The position numbers were made by a program, and so were the translations under genes. Below are positions 24,226-31,757 of a stretch of 64,000 bases of DNA, piece by piece. Position 1 is the stretch's first letter. Every line of letters begins with the position of its first letter. Source of the stretch: Amycolatopsis sp. NBRC 101858 (lineage in GTDB: Bacteria > Actinomycetota > Actinomycetes > Mycobacteriales > Pseudonocardiaceae); the NCBI RefSeq assembly GCF_030269325.1, contig NZ_BSTD01000007.1:558001-622000 (forward strand), in the 5' to 3' direction. The notes under the pieces were generated by a model, which saw only the letters and a program-made list of their open reading frames with translations, ran no database searches and was not told the DNA's origin.

Positions 24226-24920
24226 CAGGAGCTCTTGCTGTACGCGAGTTGCACGGCGTCGAGCAGGCTCCAGAGGACGTCGCACTTGAACTCCAGCGCC
24301 CGCGCGCAGGCGTCCTGCCGCTCCCGGGTCGTCGCGTGGGTGAGGACCAGTTCGAGCAGGTGCGCGATGTCCTTCGGCTGCTGGGTGAGCCGGGCCCGGA
24401 AGTAGTCCAGGCCTTCCGTCGCGATCCACGGGTAGTGGTGCCGGACGTCGGTGATCCGCCGGCTGAGCAGGTCCGGCGCGAACAGCTCGGTCAGCGCCGA
24501 CGCCACGGACTCCAGCCACGGCCGCCGTCGGCAGAAGTCCACGTAGGCGTCCACGGCGAAGCGCACGCCGGGCAGGACCGTGTCGTCGTCGAACAGTTGC
24601 TCGCGGGTCAACCCGACGGCTTCGCCCAGGCGCACCCACTTCTCGAGGCCACCCTCGTCCCCCGTGCGCCCGTCGTGGTCGATGATGCGCTGGATCCACC
24701 GGCGCCGGTCGTCCCGGCCGGGGAGCTTGGTCAGGATGAACGCGTCCTTCACCGGCAGGTTCAGCTGGTAGTAGAAGCGGTTCCGCACCCACCCGCGGAA
24801 TTCGTCTTCGCTCAGCGTGCCCGCGTGCATCCGTTCGTTGAACGGGTGCAGGTGGTGGTACCGCTTTTCCCCGATCGACCGAAGCCGCGCTTCGAACTCT
24901 CCGGCGGTCCAGGCGTCCAT
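24225..24920 (-). CDS. pqqC: PqqC, final PQQ-forming oxidase
   Basis: A 231-residue haem-oxygenase-fold protein that performs the last ring closure and eight-electron oxidation to PQQ, releasing hydrogen peroxide. Recognisable parts are KRYHHLHPFNERMHAGTLS near the start, WVRNRFYYQLNLPVKDAF, and RRWIQRIIDHDG. The ATG at 24920 has GGGAGGTGG at good spacing and is preferred over the start at 24935. It opens the pqqCDE unit. pqqB and pqqF are not in this window and would have to lie elsewhere. Confidence 0.95.
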   Translation of the reverse strand: MDAWTAGEFEARLRSIGEKRYHHLHPFNERMHAGTLSEDEFRGWVRNRFYYQLNLPVKDAFILTKLPGRDDRRRWIQRIIDHDGRTGDEGGLEKWVRLGEAVGLTREQLFDDDTVLPGVRFAVDAYVDFCRRRPWLESVASALTELFAPDLLSRRITDVRHHYPWIATEGLDYFRARLTQQPKDIAHLLELVLTHATTRERQDACARALEFKCDVLWSLLDAVQLAYSKSS

Positions 24921-25058
24921 CCGTCCACCTCCCACAGCTCGGCTTGCTCCCGCAACCTTCTTCGCCTCGCGCCGGGCCTGGCAACCGATCGGGAACGACC
25001 GGCACCGGATCCCGGACGAACGGCGGCGGTCCCCGCACGAGCGGATCGCGCGGCCGGG

Positions 25059-25481
25059 TCAGCTCGCCGGGGTCCGGATGCCGGCCAGGCGGGCCGCGGC
25101 GGCGAAGCCGTCGTCGGTGCCGGGCCAGTGGGCGCGCACAGCCTCGAGCCCCGCGCGGCGGACGACGCCGCGCAGGACGGCCGTGACGATGATGGCGTCG
25201 TCGGCGTGGCCGAGCACCGGGATGAAGTCGGGGATCAGGTCGATCGGCATGGCGAGGTAGACGAGCAGGAGCCCGAGCCGGATCCGGACGCCGCGGGGCA
25301 GAGTGGGGTCCGCGGCCAGGCGCCGGATGAGCCGGAGCACGTCGGGCAGCAGCCGCAGGGCCTCGCGCAGGAGCCCGCCCTTCGGCCGGACGAGGACGAG
25401 CGCGACGATCAGCACCAGCCACGCCACCACGAGCGCCGCGGCGAGGCCGATCAGCAGGTCCGCCCAGAACGAGCCGGTCAC
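25059..25481 (-). CDS. YkvA-like DUF1232 membrane protein
   Basis: A 140-residue protein with one N-terminal membrane helix (LLIGLAAALVVAWLVLIVAL) and a DUF1232 core (YLAMPIDLIPDFIPVLGHADD). The core's PIDLIPDFIP motif is diagnostic; its function is unknown. The GTG at 25481 overlaps the stop of the ChrB-like gene (GTGA), so the two are coupled. It ends 138 bp before pqqC, a gap that could carry the pqq promoter. Confidence 0.85.
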   Translation of the reverse strand: MTGSFWADLLIGLAAALVVAWLVLIVALVLVRPKGGLLREALRLLPDVLRLIRRLAADPTLPRGVRIRLGLLLVYLAMPIDLIPDFIPVLGHADDAIIVTAVLRGVVRRAGLEAVRAHWPGTDDGFAAAARLAGIRTPAS

Positions 25482-26056
25482 CGCTGGTCGACGGCGCGCA
25501 GCCGGGGCGCCGGGCGGTCGGGCGATTCGGCGTGCAGGGCGGCTTCTTCGAAGGCGGCGAGTTCGGCGGCGGCCTCCTCGACGGCGTCCCGGGCGTCCTG
25601 GCCACCGGGCGCGCCGAAGTAGTCGCGGGCGGCGATCTTGGTCATCCAGCTCCGGAACCGCAGCAGGTCGGCCTCGGACTCCTCGACTTCGGCGTAGGTG
25701 AGGTTGCCGCGCGCCCGTTCGTCGGCGAGTTCCCGGCGCAGCGCGGGAAGCCGGTCGAGGACTTCGCGGTACTCGACGTCCCGGGCGGCATCGAGCTCGG
25801 CGACCACGGCCGCTTCCTCGGCCGGATCGGTGAAGGTCATCGGCAGCACCCGCGCGGTGCCGCCCTGGTGGCGAACCCGGTCGGCCAGCCGCCGGATCTC
25901 CCGCACGACCTCGGGCCGGGCGGGCAGCAGGCACACGGACTGCTGCAGGTAGAGCGCACCGAGCGACCGCAGCTTGCGCCACACCTGCACCCGCAGCGAG
26001 TCGGGAGCACCGGCGGTCGACACGCTGATCACCAGCCAGCCCCGGTCGAGGTCCAT
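25478..26056 (-). CDS. ChrB N-terminal-domain protein
   Basis: A 192-residue protein that matches the N-terminal domain of chromate-resistance regulator ChrB (WLVISVSTAGAPDSLRVQVWRKLRSLGALYLQQSVCLLP). A helical C-terminal part follows (EVEESEADLLRFRSWMTKI). In other bacteria ChrB controls the chromate exporter; no chrA is present here. A perfect palindrome lies 8 bp upstream of the start, and no ribosome site of good quality is seen, so the message may be leaderless. The link to the DUF1232 gene it overlaps is unexplained. Confidence 0.75.
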   Translation of the reverse strand: MDLDRGWLVISVSTAGAPDSLRVQVWRKLRSLGALYLQQSVCLLPARPEVVREIRRLADRVRHQGGTARVLPMTFTDPAEEAAVVAELDAARDVEYREVLDRLPALRRELADERARGNLTYAEVEESEADLLRFRSWMTKIAARDYFGAPGGQDARDAVEEAAAELAAFEEAALHAESPDRPAPRLRAVDQR

Positions 26057-26063
26057 CCTGGCA

Positions 26064-26079
26064 TGTTACGCCCGTAACA
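26064..26079. promoter_or_regulatory. Palindromic operator at the chrB-like gene
   Basis: TGTTACG-CC-CGTAACA is a perfect 7-bp inverted repeat with a 2-bp centre, eight bases from the start codon, so occupancy would block expression. A partial copy TGTAAC lies at 26095-26100. The rest of the 284-bp gap to the ABC operon holds no clear gene. Confidence 0.55.
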
Positions 26080-26340
26080 ACGGAATGATCCAGGTGTAAC
26101 AGGGGTGGCCGCCCGGCCCCGGCGAACCGGGCCGCGCCTTGCTGACGCACCGGCGCGAGAACCGCCGCGAACGGCGCGCGAACCTCGTCGCCGGCCGGAG
26201 CGGGCGCGCCGTCGTACCGCGGTACTACCCGCCCCAGCGGATTCCCTCCTCCGGTACCACCATCCGCCCGTGCCCCGTCCCTAACGTCGGAAGCGAACGG
26301 CCCGGGTGGTCCGGGCCGGGGGACTTCCAGGGGATGAGCG

Positions 26341-27279
26341 ATGATCGAGGCACACCAGCTGACCAAGCGGTACGGGGAAAAGACCGCGGTGGACGCCGTG
26401 GACTTCACCGTCCGGCCGGGGACCGTCACCGGGTTCCTGGGGCCCAACGGCGCGGGCAAGTCGACCACGATGCGGCTGATCGTCGGGCTCGATGCGCCGA
26501 CCAGTGGGTCGGTCGTGGTCAACGCCCGCCGCTACGCCGAGCACCGTGCGCCGCTGCAGGAGGTCGGGGTTCTGCTCGAAGCGAGGTCGATACACCCGGG
26601 CCGGTCGGCGTTCGACCACCTGCTCGCGCAGGCGCAGACCCACGGCATCCCCCGCCGGCGGGTCGACGAGGTGATCGAACTGACCGGGCTGCAGTCGGTG
26701 GCGAAGAAGCGCGCGGGGAACTTCTCGCTCGGGATGGGCCAGCGGCTGGGGATCGCCGCGGCCCTGCTGGGCGACCCGGCGACGGTCATCCTCGACGAAC
26801 CGGTCAACGGCCTGGACCCCGAGGGCGTCCTCTGGATCCGCACCCTGCTCACCGAGCTCGCCGCCGACGGCCGGACCGTCTTCGTCTCCTCGCACCTGAT
26901 GAGCGAGATGGCCCTCGTGGCCGAGCACCTCATCGTCGTCGGCCGGGGGCGGCTGCTCGCCGACACCACCGTGCGCGACCTCGTCCGCGACGCCGGCGGC
27001 GACACCGTCCACGTCGTCACGGCCGAGCCCGGCCGGTTGCGCGACCTCCTGGCCGGACCCGGTGTCGAGATCGCCGGCCGCACCGGATCCGAAGAGCTCC
27101 AGGTGAGCGGCCTTTCGGCCCGGGCCATCGGGCTCAAGGCCGCGGAGCACGGCATCGCCCTGTTCGAACTCTCCCCCCGGACCGTCTCCCTAGAGGACGC
27201 CTTCATGGACCTGACCCGCGACGCCGTCGAGTACCACGGCGCCACCACCGGCATCGACACGCTCGGGAGCGCGGCATGA
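26341..27279 (+). CDS. ABC exporter ATP-binding protein (DrrA-like)
   Basis: A 312-residue ATPase with Walker A GPNGAGKST, signature FSLGMGQRLGIA and Walker B VILDEPVNGLDPEG, then VSSHLMSEM. It matches actinobacterial antibiotic or lipid exporters of the ABC-2 class. GGGGATGA precedes the ATG. It overlaps the permease by ATGA (27276-27279), and a two-component system follows, so the four genes form a sensing-and-export unit. The C-terminal 100 residues, after the ATPase core, are the usual DrrA-like extension. Confidence 0.93.
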   Translation: MIEAHQLTKRYGEKTAVDAVDFTVRPGTVTGFLGPNGAGKSTTMRLIVGLDAPTSGSVVVNARRYAEHRAPLQEVGVLLEARSIHPGRSAFDHLLAQAQTHGIPRRRVDEVIELTGLQSVAKKRAGNFSLGMGQRLGIAAALLGDPATVILDEPVNGLDPEGVLWIRTLLTELAADGRTVFVSSHLMSEMALVAEHLIVVGRGRLLADTTVRDLVRDAGGDTVHVVTAEPGRLRDLLAGPGVEIAGRTGSEELQVSGLSARAIGLKAAEHGIALFELSPRTVSLEDAFMDLTRDAVEYHGATTGIDTLGSAA

Positions 27280-28115
27280 GCACTCTGACGACCCCCGCCG
27301 TTCCCACCGCCCGGGCCACCCGCCCGGCCTACCGCGTGACCGGGCGCCACGTCCTGCGCTCGGAGTGGACGAAGCTCTGGTCCCTGCGCTCCACCTGGAT
27401 CACCCTCGGCCTCGGCCTGGTCTTCCTGGTGGCGTTCGGGCTGATCTCCGCCGCGCGGTACAAGTCCAACATCAACTCCGGCCAGCCGCTCGACCCGGAC
27501 TTCGCCGACGCCACCGCCCTCAGCCTCTCGCTCTTCGGCACGAACTTCGCGCAACTGGCACTGGGCGTGCTGGGGGTGCTGGTCACCGCCGGCGAGTACT
27601 CCACCGGCATGATCCGCTCGACGCTGACCGGGGTCCCGCGCCGGCTGCCCGTGCTGTGGTCCAAGTCGGCGGTGTTCGGCGTCGTCGCGCTGCTCGTGGG
27701 TTTGGCCGGCGCGTTCCTCGCCTTCGTGTTCGGCAGCGGCATCGTGGCCGGGACACCGGCGGCGATGACGCTGTCGGACACCGGTGTCCTGCGCAGCCTG
27801 CTGGGCACCGGGCTCTACCTGGGCCTGGTCGGCGTGATCGGCGTCGCGCTCGGGGCGCTGCTGCGTTCGGTCGCGGGCGGCATCTCGGTCCTGGTCGGGG
27901 CGCTCATGCTGATCCCGGGCCTGGTCTCGCTGCTCCCGAAGTCCTGGCAGGGCGACATCAGCCCGTACCTGCCGAGCAACGCGGGCCAGTCGATGTTCGC
28001 CCTGACCCACGACGCCACCAGCCTGTCACCGGGCGCCGGGCTGCTGGTCTTCCTCGGCTGGACCGTCCTGCTGCTGGCCGGAGCCGCCTACCGGCTGGCG
28101 CGGTCGGACGCCTGA
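27276..28115 (+). CDS. ABC-2 type exporter permease
   Basis: A 279-residue membrane protein with a cytoplasmic N-terminus (about residues 1-40, ending RSEWTKLWSLRS, a hallmark of this permease class) and six hydrophobic helices such as WITLGLGLVFLVAFGLISA. It forms the channel for the ATPase encoded directly upstream. The exported compound is unknown. The downstream kinase starts about 40 bp later on the same strand. Confidence 0.9.
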   Translation: MSTLTTPAVPTARATRPAYRVTGRHVLRSEWTKLWSLRSTWITLGLGLVFLVAFGLISAARYKSNINSGQPLDPDFADATALSLSLFGTNFAQLALGVLGVLVTAGEYSTGMIRSTLTGVPRRLPVLWSKSAVFGVVALLVGLAGAFLAFVFGSGIVAGTPAAMTLSDTGVLRSLLGTGLYLGLVGVIGVALGALLRSVAGGISVLVGALMLIPGLVSLLPKSWQGDISPYLPSNAGQSMFALTHDATSLSPGAGLLVFLGWTVLLLAGAAYRLARSDA

Positions 28116-28155
28116 CTCGCGTGCCGCCGGGCAGGCTTTCCTCCACGATGGACAG

Positions 28156-29496
28156 GTGACGCACATGCGCGGTGACGACCAGGCCGGCTCCGGGGTGCTC
28201 CCCGGGCCGGCCTCGTCGTGGGCCGCTCCCCCGCCCGCGCACCCGCTGGTCACCCGGCTGACGCGGCTCGGCCAGTCGGTCCGGCAGGCGGACCGGCGGC
28301 ACCCGTGGGTCCTGGACCTGGCCGTCGTCGCCGCGCTGGTCGTCATGTTCTGCTTGCCGGACCTGTTCCCGCACCACGAAGACCGGGGCCCGGACGAGCT
28401 GCTGCTCACCTTCCGGCAGCTGCCGGCCGTGGGCACCGTGGCCCTGCAGGCCGGGCTGCTGCTGCCCTTGCTGTGGCGGCGGCGGGCACCGTCGGCCGCG
28501 CTGGCCCTGACCGCGGCGGCGTTCCTGGTCCAGTGGTCGCTCGGGGCCTTCCTGCGCGCCGACGTCGCGCTGCTCGTGGCGCTCTACAGCGTCACCCTGC
28601 ACGGGCGCCTGCGGCACGTGCCGTGGGCGTGCGCGGCCGAGATCGCGCTCCTGATCCCGGTCGCCGCCCGGGTTTCCGGGTTCGTGTCGTTCTGGGAGGC
28701 GCTGTTCTTCCTGCTCACCGCGATCACCGCGGCCGTCGCGCTCGGGCTGGCCGTCCGGATCCGCCGGGCCCAGCTCGCGAGCCTGCGCGACCGCGCGACC
28801 CGGCTGGAGATCGAACGCGACCAGCGCAGCCGGCTGGCCGCCGCGACCGAACGCGTCCGGGTGGCCCGGGAGATGCACGACATCGTCGGCCACAACCTGT
28901 CGGTCATCATCACCCTGGCCGACGGCGGCGTCTACGCGGCCGACGTCGCGCCGGAGCGCAGCAAGGAAGCGCTCCGGCTGGTGGGCGACGCCGGCCGCCA
29001 GGCGCTGGGCGAGCTGCGGCGCATGCTGGGCGTCCTGCGCGAGAAGGCCGACGCACCCGAGCTGGATCCCCAGCCGGGGATCGCCGACCTCGGCGCGTTG
29101 TGCGCGCGGATCCGCGCGGCCGGACCGGAGGTCGTCTACCGGACCGGCGGCGAACTGGACACGCTCGACCGGGGCGTGCAGCTGATGGCCTACCGCATCG
29201 TCCAGGAAGCGTTCACGAACACGCTCAACCACGCCGGTCCCCGCACCCGGATCGACGTCCTGATCGCCGCCGACGGCCGGGAGCTGCGCATCCGCGTCCG
29301 GGACAGCGGGCGCGGCGACGGCCCGGCGCACCCCGAAGTCCCGCCGGAGAAGGGAAACGGGCTCGCGGGGATGCGGGAGCGGGCCGCCCTGTACGGCGGC
29401 ACGGTCGACGCGGGCCCCACTCCCGGCGGCGGCTGGGTCGTCATGGCCGTTCTCGATCTCGCGCCGCTGCCCGGCGCACCGGGCGGGACACCGTGA
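28156..29496 (+). CDS. Sensor histidine kinase, HisKA_3 type, of the exporter cluster
   Basis: A 446-residue kinase. Its N-terminal 60 residues are cytoplasmic, four or five membrane helices follow to about residue 205, then a phosphoacceptor helix (RVAREMHDIVGHNLSVIITLADG) and a HATPase domain ending GNGLAGMRERAALYGG. The frame starts at GTG 28156; an inner ATG at 28165 with AGGTG upstream is an equally good or better start. Its stop overlaps the regulator (GTGA). It probably senses the compound pumped by the adjacent ABC exporter (inference). Confidence 0.9.
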   Translation: MTHMRGDDQAGSGVLPGPASSWAAPPPAHPLVTRLTRLGQSVRQADRRHPWVLDLAVVAALVVMFCLPDLFPHHEDRGPDELLLTFRQLPAVGTVALQAGLLLPLLWRRRAPSAALALTAAAFLVQWSLGAFLRADVALLVALYSVTLHGRLRHVPWACAAEIALLIPVAARVSGFVSFWEALFFLLTAITAAVALGLAVRIRRAQLASLRDRATRLEIERDQRSRLAAATERVRVAREMHDIVGHNLSVIITLADGGVYAADVAPERSKEALRLVGDAGRQALGELRRMLGVLREKADAPELDPQPGIADLGALCARIRAAGPEVVYRTGGELDTLDRGVQLMAYRIVQEAFTNTLNHAGPRTRIDVLIAADGRELRIRVRDSGRGDGPAHPEVPPEKGNGLAGMRERAALYGGTVDAGPTPGGGWVVMAVLDLAPLPGAPGGTP

Positions 29497-30170
29497 CGAC
29501 CATCCTCATCGCCGACGACCAGCCGTTGCAGCGCTTCGGTTTCCGCATGCTGCTGGACGCGACGCCGGACACCGAAGTCGTCGGCGAAGCGGCCCACGGC
29601 GCGGAAGCCGTGCGCCGGACGGCGGAACTGCGGCCCGACGTCGTCCTGATGGACATCCGCATGCCCGGCATGGACGGCATCGAAGCCACCCGCCGCATCC
29701 TCGCGACCGGCGGCCGCTCCCGCGTCCTCGTCATGACCACGTTCGACATGGACGAGTACGCCTACGCCGCCCTTCGCGCGGGAGCCAGCGGGTTCCTCCT
29801 CAAGGACGCCCACCCCGAGGAACTGCTGGCCGGCATCCGAGCCGTCGCCGGCGGCGACGCGGTCATCGCCCCCGCCCTGACCCGGCGGCTCCTCGACACC
29901 TACGGCCACCGGCTGCCCGACGGCGGAGCCACGCCGGAGCACCCCGCGGACCCTCGCTGGCAGTCCTTGACCGCGCGCGAGCAGGACATCCTGGTGGCGA
30001 TCGGGCAAGGGTGGACCAACGGGGAGATCGCCGAACGCCTCGTGCTGTCGGAGTCGACGGTCAAGACACACGTCGGGCGGGTGCTCGCGAAGGTGGGTGC
30101 CCGCGACCGCATCCAGGCGGTGATCCTCGCCTACGACCTCGGCCTGACTCGCCCGAACCCGCCCGCCTGA
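29493..30170 (+). CDS. NarL/LuxR-type response regulator of the exporter cluster
   Basis: A 225-residue regulator with a receiver domain (D54 in VVLMDIRMPGMDGIEATRR), a T/Y switch region (FDMDEYAYAALRAGASGFLLKD) and a LuxR helix-turn-helix (LTAREQDILVAIGQGWTNG). It is coupled to the kinase by a GTGA overlap. It is likely to activate the ABC exporter operon. The 3' end overlaps a minus-strand small gene by 40 bp. Confidence 0.93.
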   Translation: MTTILIADDQPLQRFGFRMLLDATPDTEVVGEAAHGAEAVRRTAELRPDVVLMDIRMPGMDGIEATRRILATGGRSRVLVMTTFDMDEYAYAALRAGASGFLLKDAHPEELLAGIRAVAGGDAVIAPALTRRLLDTYGHRLPDGGATPEHPADPRWQSLTAREQDILVAIGQGWTNGEIAERLVLSESTVKTHVGRVLAKVGARDRIQAVILAYDLGLTRPNPPA

Positions 30171-30418
30171 GCCGCTTTCCGGGCCTCGGCGGCGAAGCCC
30201 AGCACACTCACGACGGGCGCCACCACGGCGACCGCGCGCAGGCAGATCACCGGGACACCCGGGCGCGGGGTCACCGTCACCCCGGGCGGCGGGTCGGGCG
30301 CCCGGAAGCGCAACGTCTTCGTCATGTGGTGCCAGACGAAGATCTCCTTCCAGACCAGGTACCAGCTGACGGGCCAGGCCACCAGCGCGACGATCCGCAG
30401 CATCCGCACGACCGCCAT
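30131..30418 (-). CDS. Hypothetical small membrane protein
   Basis: A 95-residue protein with two hydrophobic helices (MLRIVALVAWPVSWYLVW and VICLRAVAVVAPVVSVLGF) around a proline-rich loop and a basic tail. The ATG at 30418 has GGAGG three to four bases upstream; a GTG at 30454 would overlap the DUF1707 stop. It is convergent with, and overlaps, the response regulator. No family recognised. It may be cotranscribed with the DUF1707 gene 17 bp upstream. Confidence 0.5.
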   Translation of the reverse strand: MAVVRMLRIVALVAWPVSWYLVWKEIFVWHHMTKTLRFRAPDPPPGVTVTPRPGVPVICLRAVAVVAPVVSVLGFAAEARKAAQAGGFGRVRPRS

Positions 30419-30434
30419 CGTCCTCCGGTTTCCC

Positions 30435-30899
30435 TCACCCTCGACCGTGTTCACCGGCTTCGATCCCGTGCGGCTCGAAGCCGTCCCCGCCGAAGCCGTG
30501 CACCGCCGCGACGACGACCGCCGCGGCGACCAGCAGTCCGATGAGGACAGTCACGATCAGGAGCAGCCGCCGTCGGCCGGGTGCCGGTTCGGGCGACCGG
30601 CCGAGCAGCACCGCCAGGTCGGCCGCGAGGGCGCGGCGGACGCCCGCGACGATCGGCCGCCAGCCCGGCGCCGCCGCCGGTTCGGGGCCCGGCAGATCCG
30701 CCGTCAGGCCGGCGAGTTCGTGGCGGAAGCGGACCTCCTCGATCCGCGCCAGCCGTTCTTCGACCTCGTCCATCGTCAAGCGGCCTTCGCCGGCCGCCGC
30801 GTAGAGCGCGGCCCGGACCTGCTCACGTTCCGCATCCGAGCAGCGGATTCCGTCCGCGGTGTCCGTGGGCAGCGTCGTGCCGGGCGCGTTCTCGTTCAT
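30435..30899 (-). CDS. DUF1707 protein with membrane anchor
   Basis: A 154-residue protein whose N-terminal part is a DUF1707 domain (IRCSDAEREQVRAALYAAAGEGRLTMDEVEERL). One membrane helix follows at about residues 115-140 (RLLLIVTVLIGLLVAAAVVVAA). DUF1707 is an actinobacterial domain of unknown role, often at envelope-stress loci. Of several near starts, ATG 30899 has GAGG at the best spacing. It diverges from the OmpR-type two-component genes, and a candidate regulator site lies between. Confidence 0.85.
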   Translation of the reverse strand: MNENAPGTTLPTDTADGIRCSDAEREQVRAALYAAAGEGRLTMDEVEERLARIEEVRFRHELAGLTADLPGPEPAAAPGWRPIVAGVRRALAADLAVLLGRSPEPAPGRRRLLLIVTVLIGLLVAAAVVVAAVHGFGGDGFEPHGIEAGEHGRG

Positions 30900-30980
30900 C
30901 ATTTCCTCTTTCACTCCGGGAAAGCACTTCTCCCGAGGCTAACCGCGAAAAACCGAAGCCCGGGCCGGCGAACGTTAATG

Positions 30981-30993
30981 TTCGATGAGAGTT
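30981..30993. promoter_or_regulatory. Candidate response-regulator site between DUF1707 and OmpR-type genes
   Basis: TTCGATGAGAGTT sits in the 162-bp divergent promoter. A permuted copy of the same words lies after the kinase gene, at 33175-33192. OmpR-type regulators bind such tandem 10-11 bp repeats, so self-regulation by the downstream system is plausible. TACAGT near 31017 could be a -10 element. Confidence 0.35.
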
Positions 30994-31061
30994 GCCCGCC
31001 CCCGCCGCGTCCTCAACTACAGTTACCCAGTGTCATCACCACCGCGACGAAGGGACGCCGA

Positions 31062-31757
31062 GTGCACTTGGTGATCGTCGACGACGAGACGGCCCTGCAG
31101 GACTCGCTGTCACGCACCCTGCGCTTCGAGGGCTACACCGTCTCCGTCGCCGGCGACGGCGCGGCCGGGCTCGCGCTGGTCCGCGGCGAAGCGCCCGACG
31201 GCGTGCTGCTCGACGTCACCATGCCGGTGCTCGGCGGGCTGGAGGTGTGCCGCGTGCTGCGCGCCGAAGGCAACACCGTGCCCGTCCTCATGCTGACCGC
31301 GCGGACCGCCGTGACCGATCGCGTCGCCGGTCTCGACGCCGGCGCCGACGACTACCTCGTCAAACCCTTCGCGCTGCAGGAACTCCTCGCCCGCGTGCGT
31401 GCCCTGCTGCGCCGCACCGAGTACCACGCCCCACCCGCGCCGTCGGCCCCCGCGGCACTGCGGTTCGCGGACGTGACCCTGGACCCGGCGACGCGGGAGG
31501 TGTTCCGCGGCGACCGGCCCGTGCACCTGACCCGGACCGAGTTCGCCATGCTCGAGGCGTTCCTGCGCAACCCGCGGATCGTGCTGACCCGGACCGTGAT
31601 GTTCGAGAACGTGTGGGGCTACGACTTCGGCACCGCGTCCAACGGCCTCGACGTCTACGTGAGCTACCTGCGGCGCAAGCTGGAGGCCGAAGGCGAACCC
31701 CGGCTGCTGCACACGGTGCGCGGGGTCGGCTACGTGCTGCGCGAGGAACCGCTGTGA
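31062..31757 (+). CDS. OmpR/PhoB-type response regulator
   Basis: A 231-residue regulator with a receiver domain (acidic DDE at 7-9, phosphoacceptor D51, VLMLTARTAV, DDYLVKPF) and a C-terminal winged helix (LTRTEFAMLEAFLRNP, YLRRKLEAEGEPRLLHTVRG). It resembles the actinobacterial PrrA/MprA branch. The GTG at 31062 has AAGGGA upstream; the frame is open further left without protein character. It overlaps the kinase by GTGA. Confidence 0.93.
   Translation: MHLVIVDDETALQDSLSRTLRFEGYTVSVAGDGAAGLALVRGEAPDGVLLDVTMPVLGGLEVCRVLRAEGNTVPVLMLTARTAVTDRVAGLDAGADDYLVKPFALQELLARVRALLRRTEYHAPPAPSAPAALRFADVTLDPATREVFRGDRPVHLTRTEFAMLEAFLRNPRIVLTRTVMFENVWGYDFGTASNGLDVYVSYLRRKLEAEGEPRLLHTVRGVGYVLREEPL

Noticed and set aside
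25059..26522. 487-codon minus-strand frame joining DUF1232 to the ABC region
   Set aside because: The right part is the mirror of the ABC ATPase Walker region; the real gene is only the 140-residue part from 25481.
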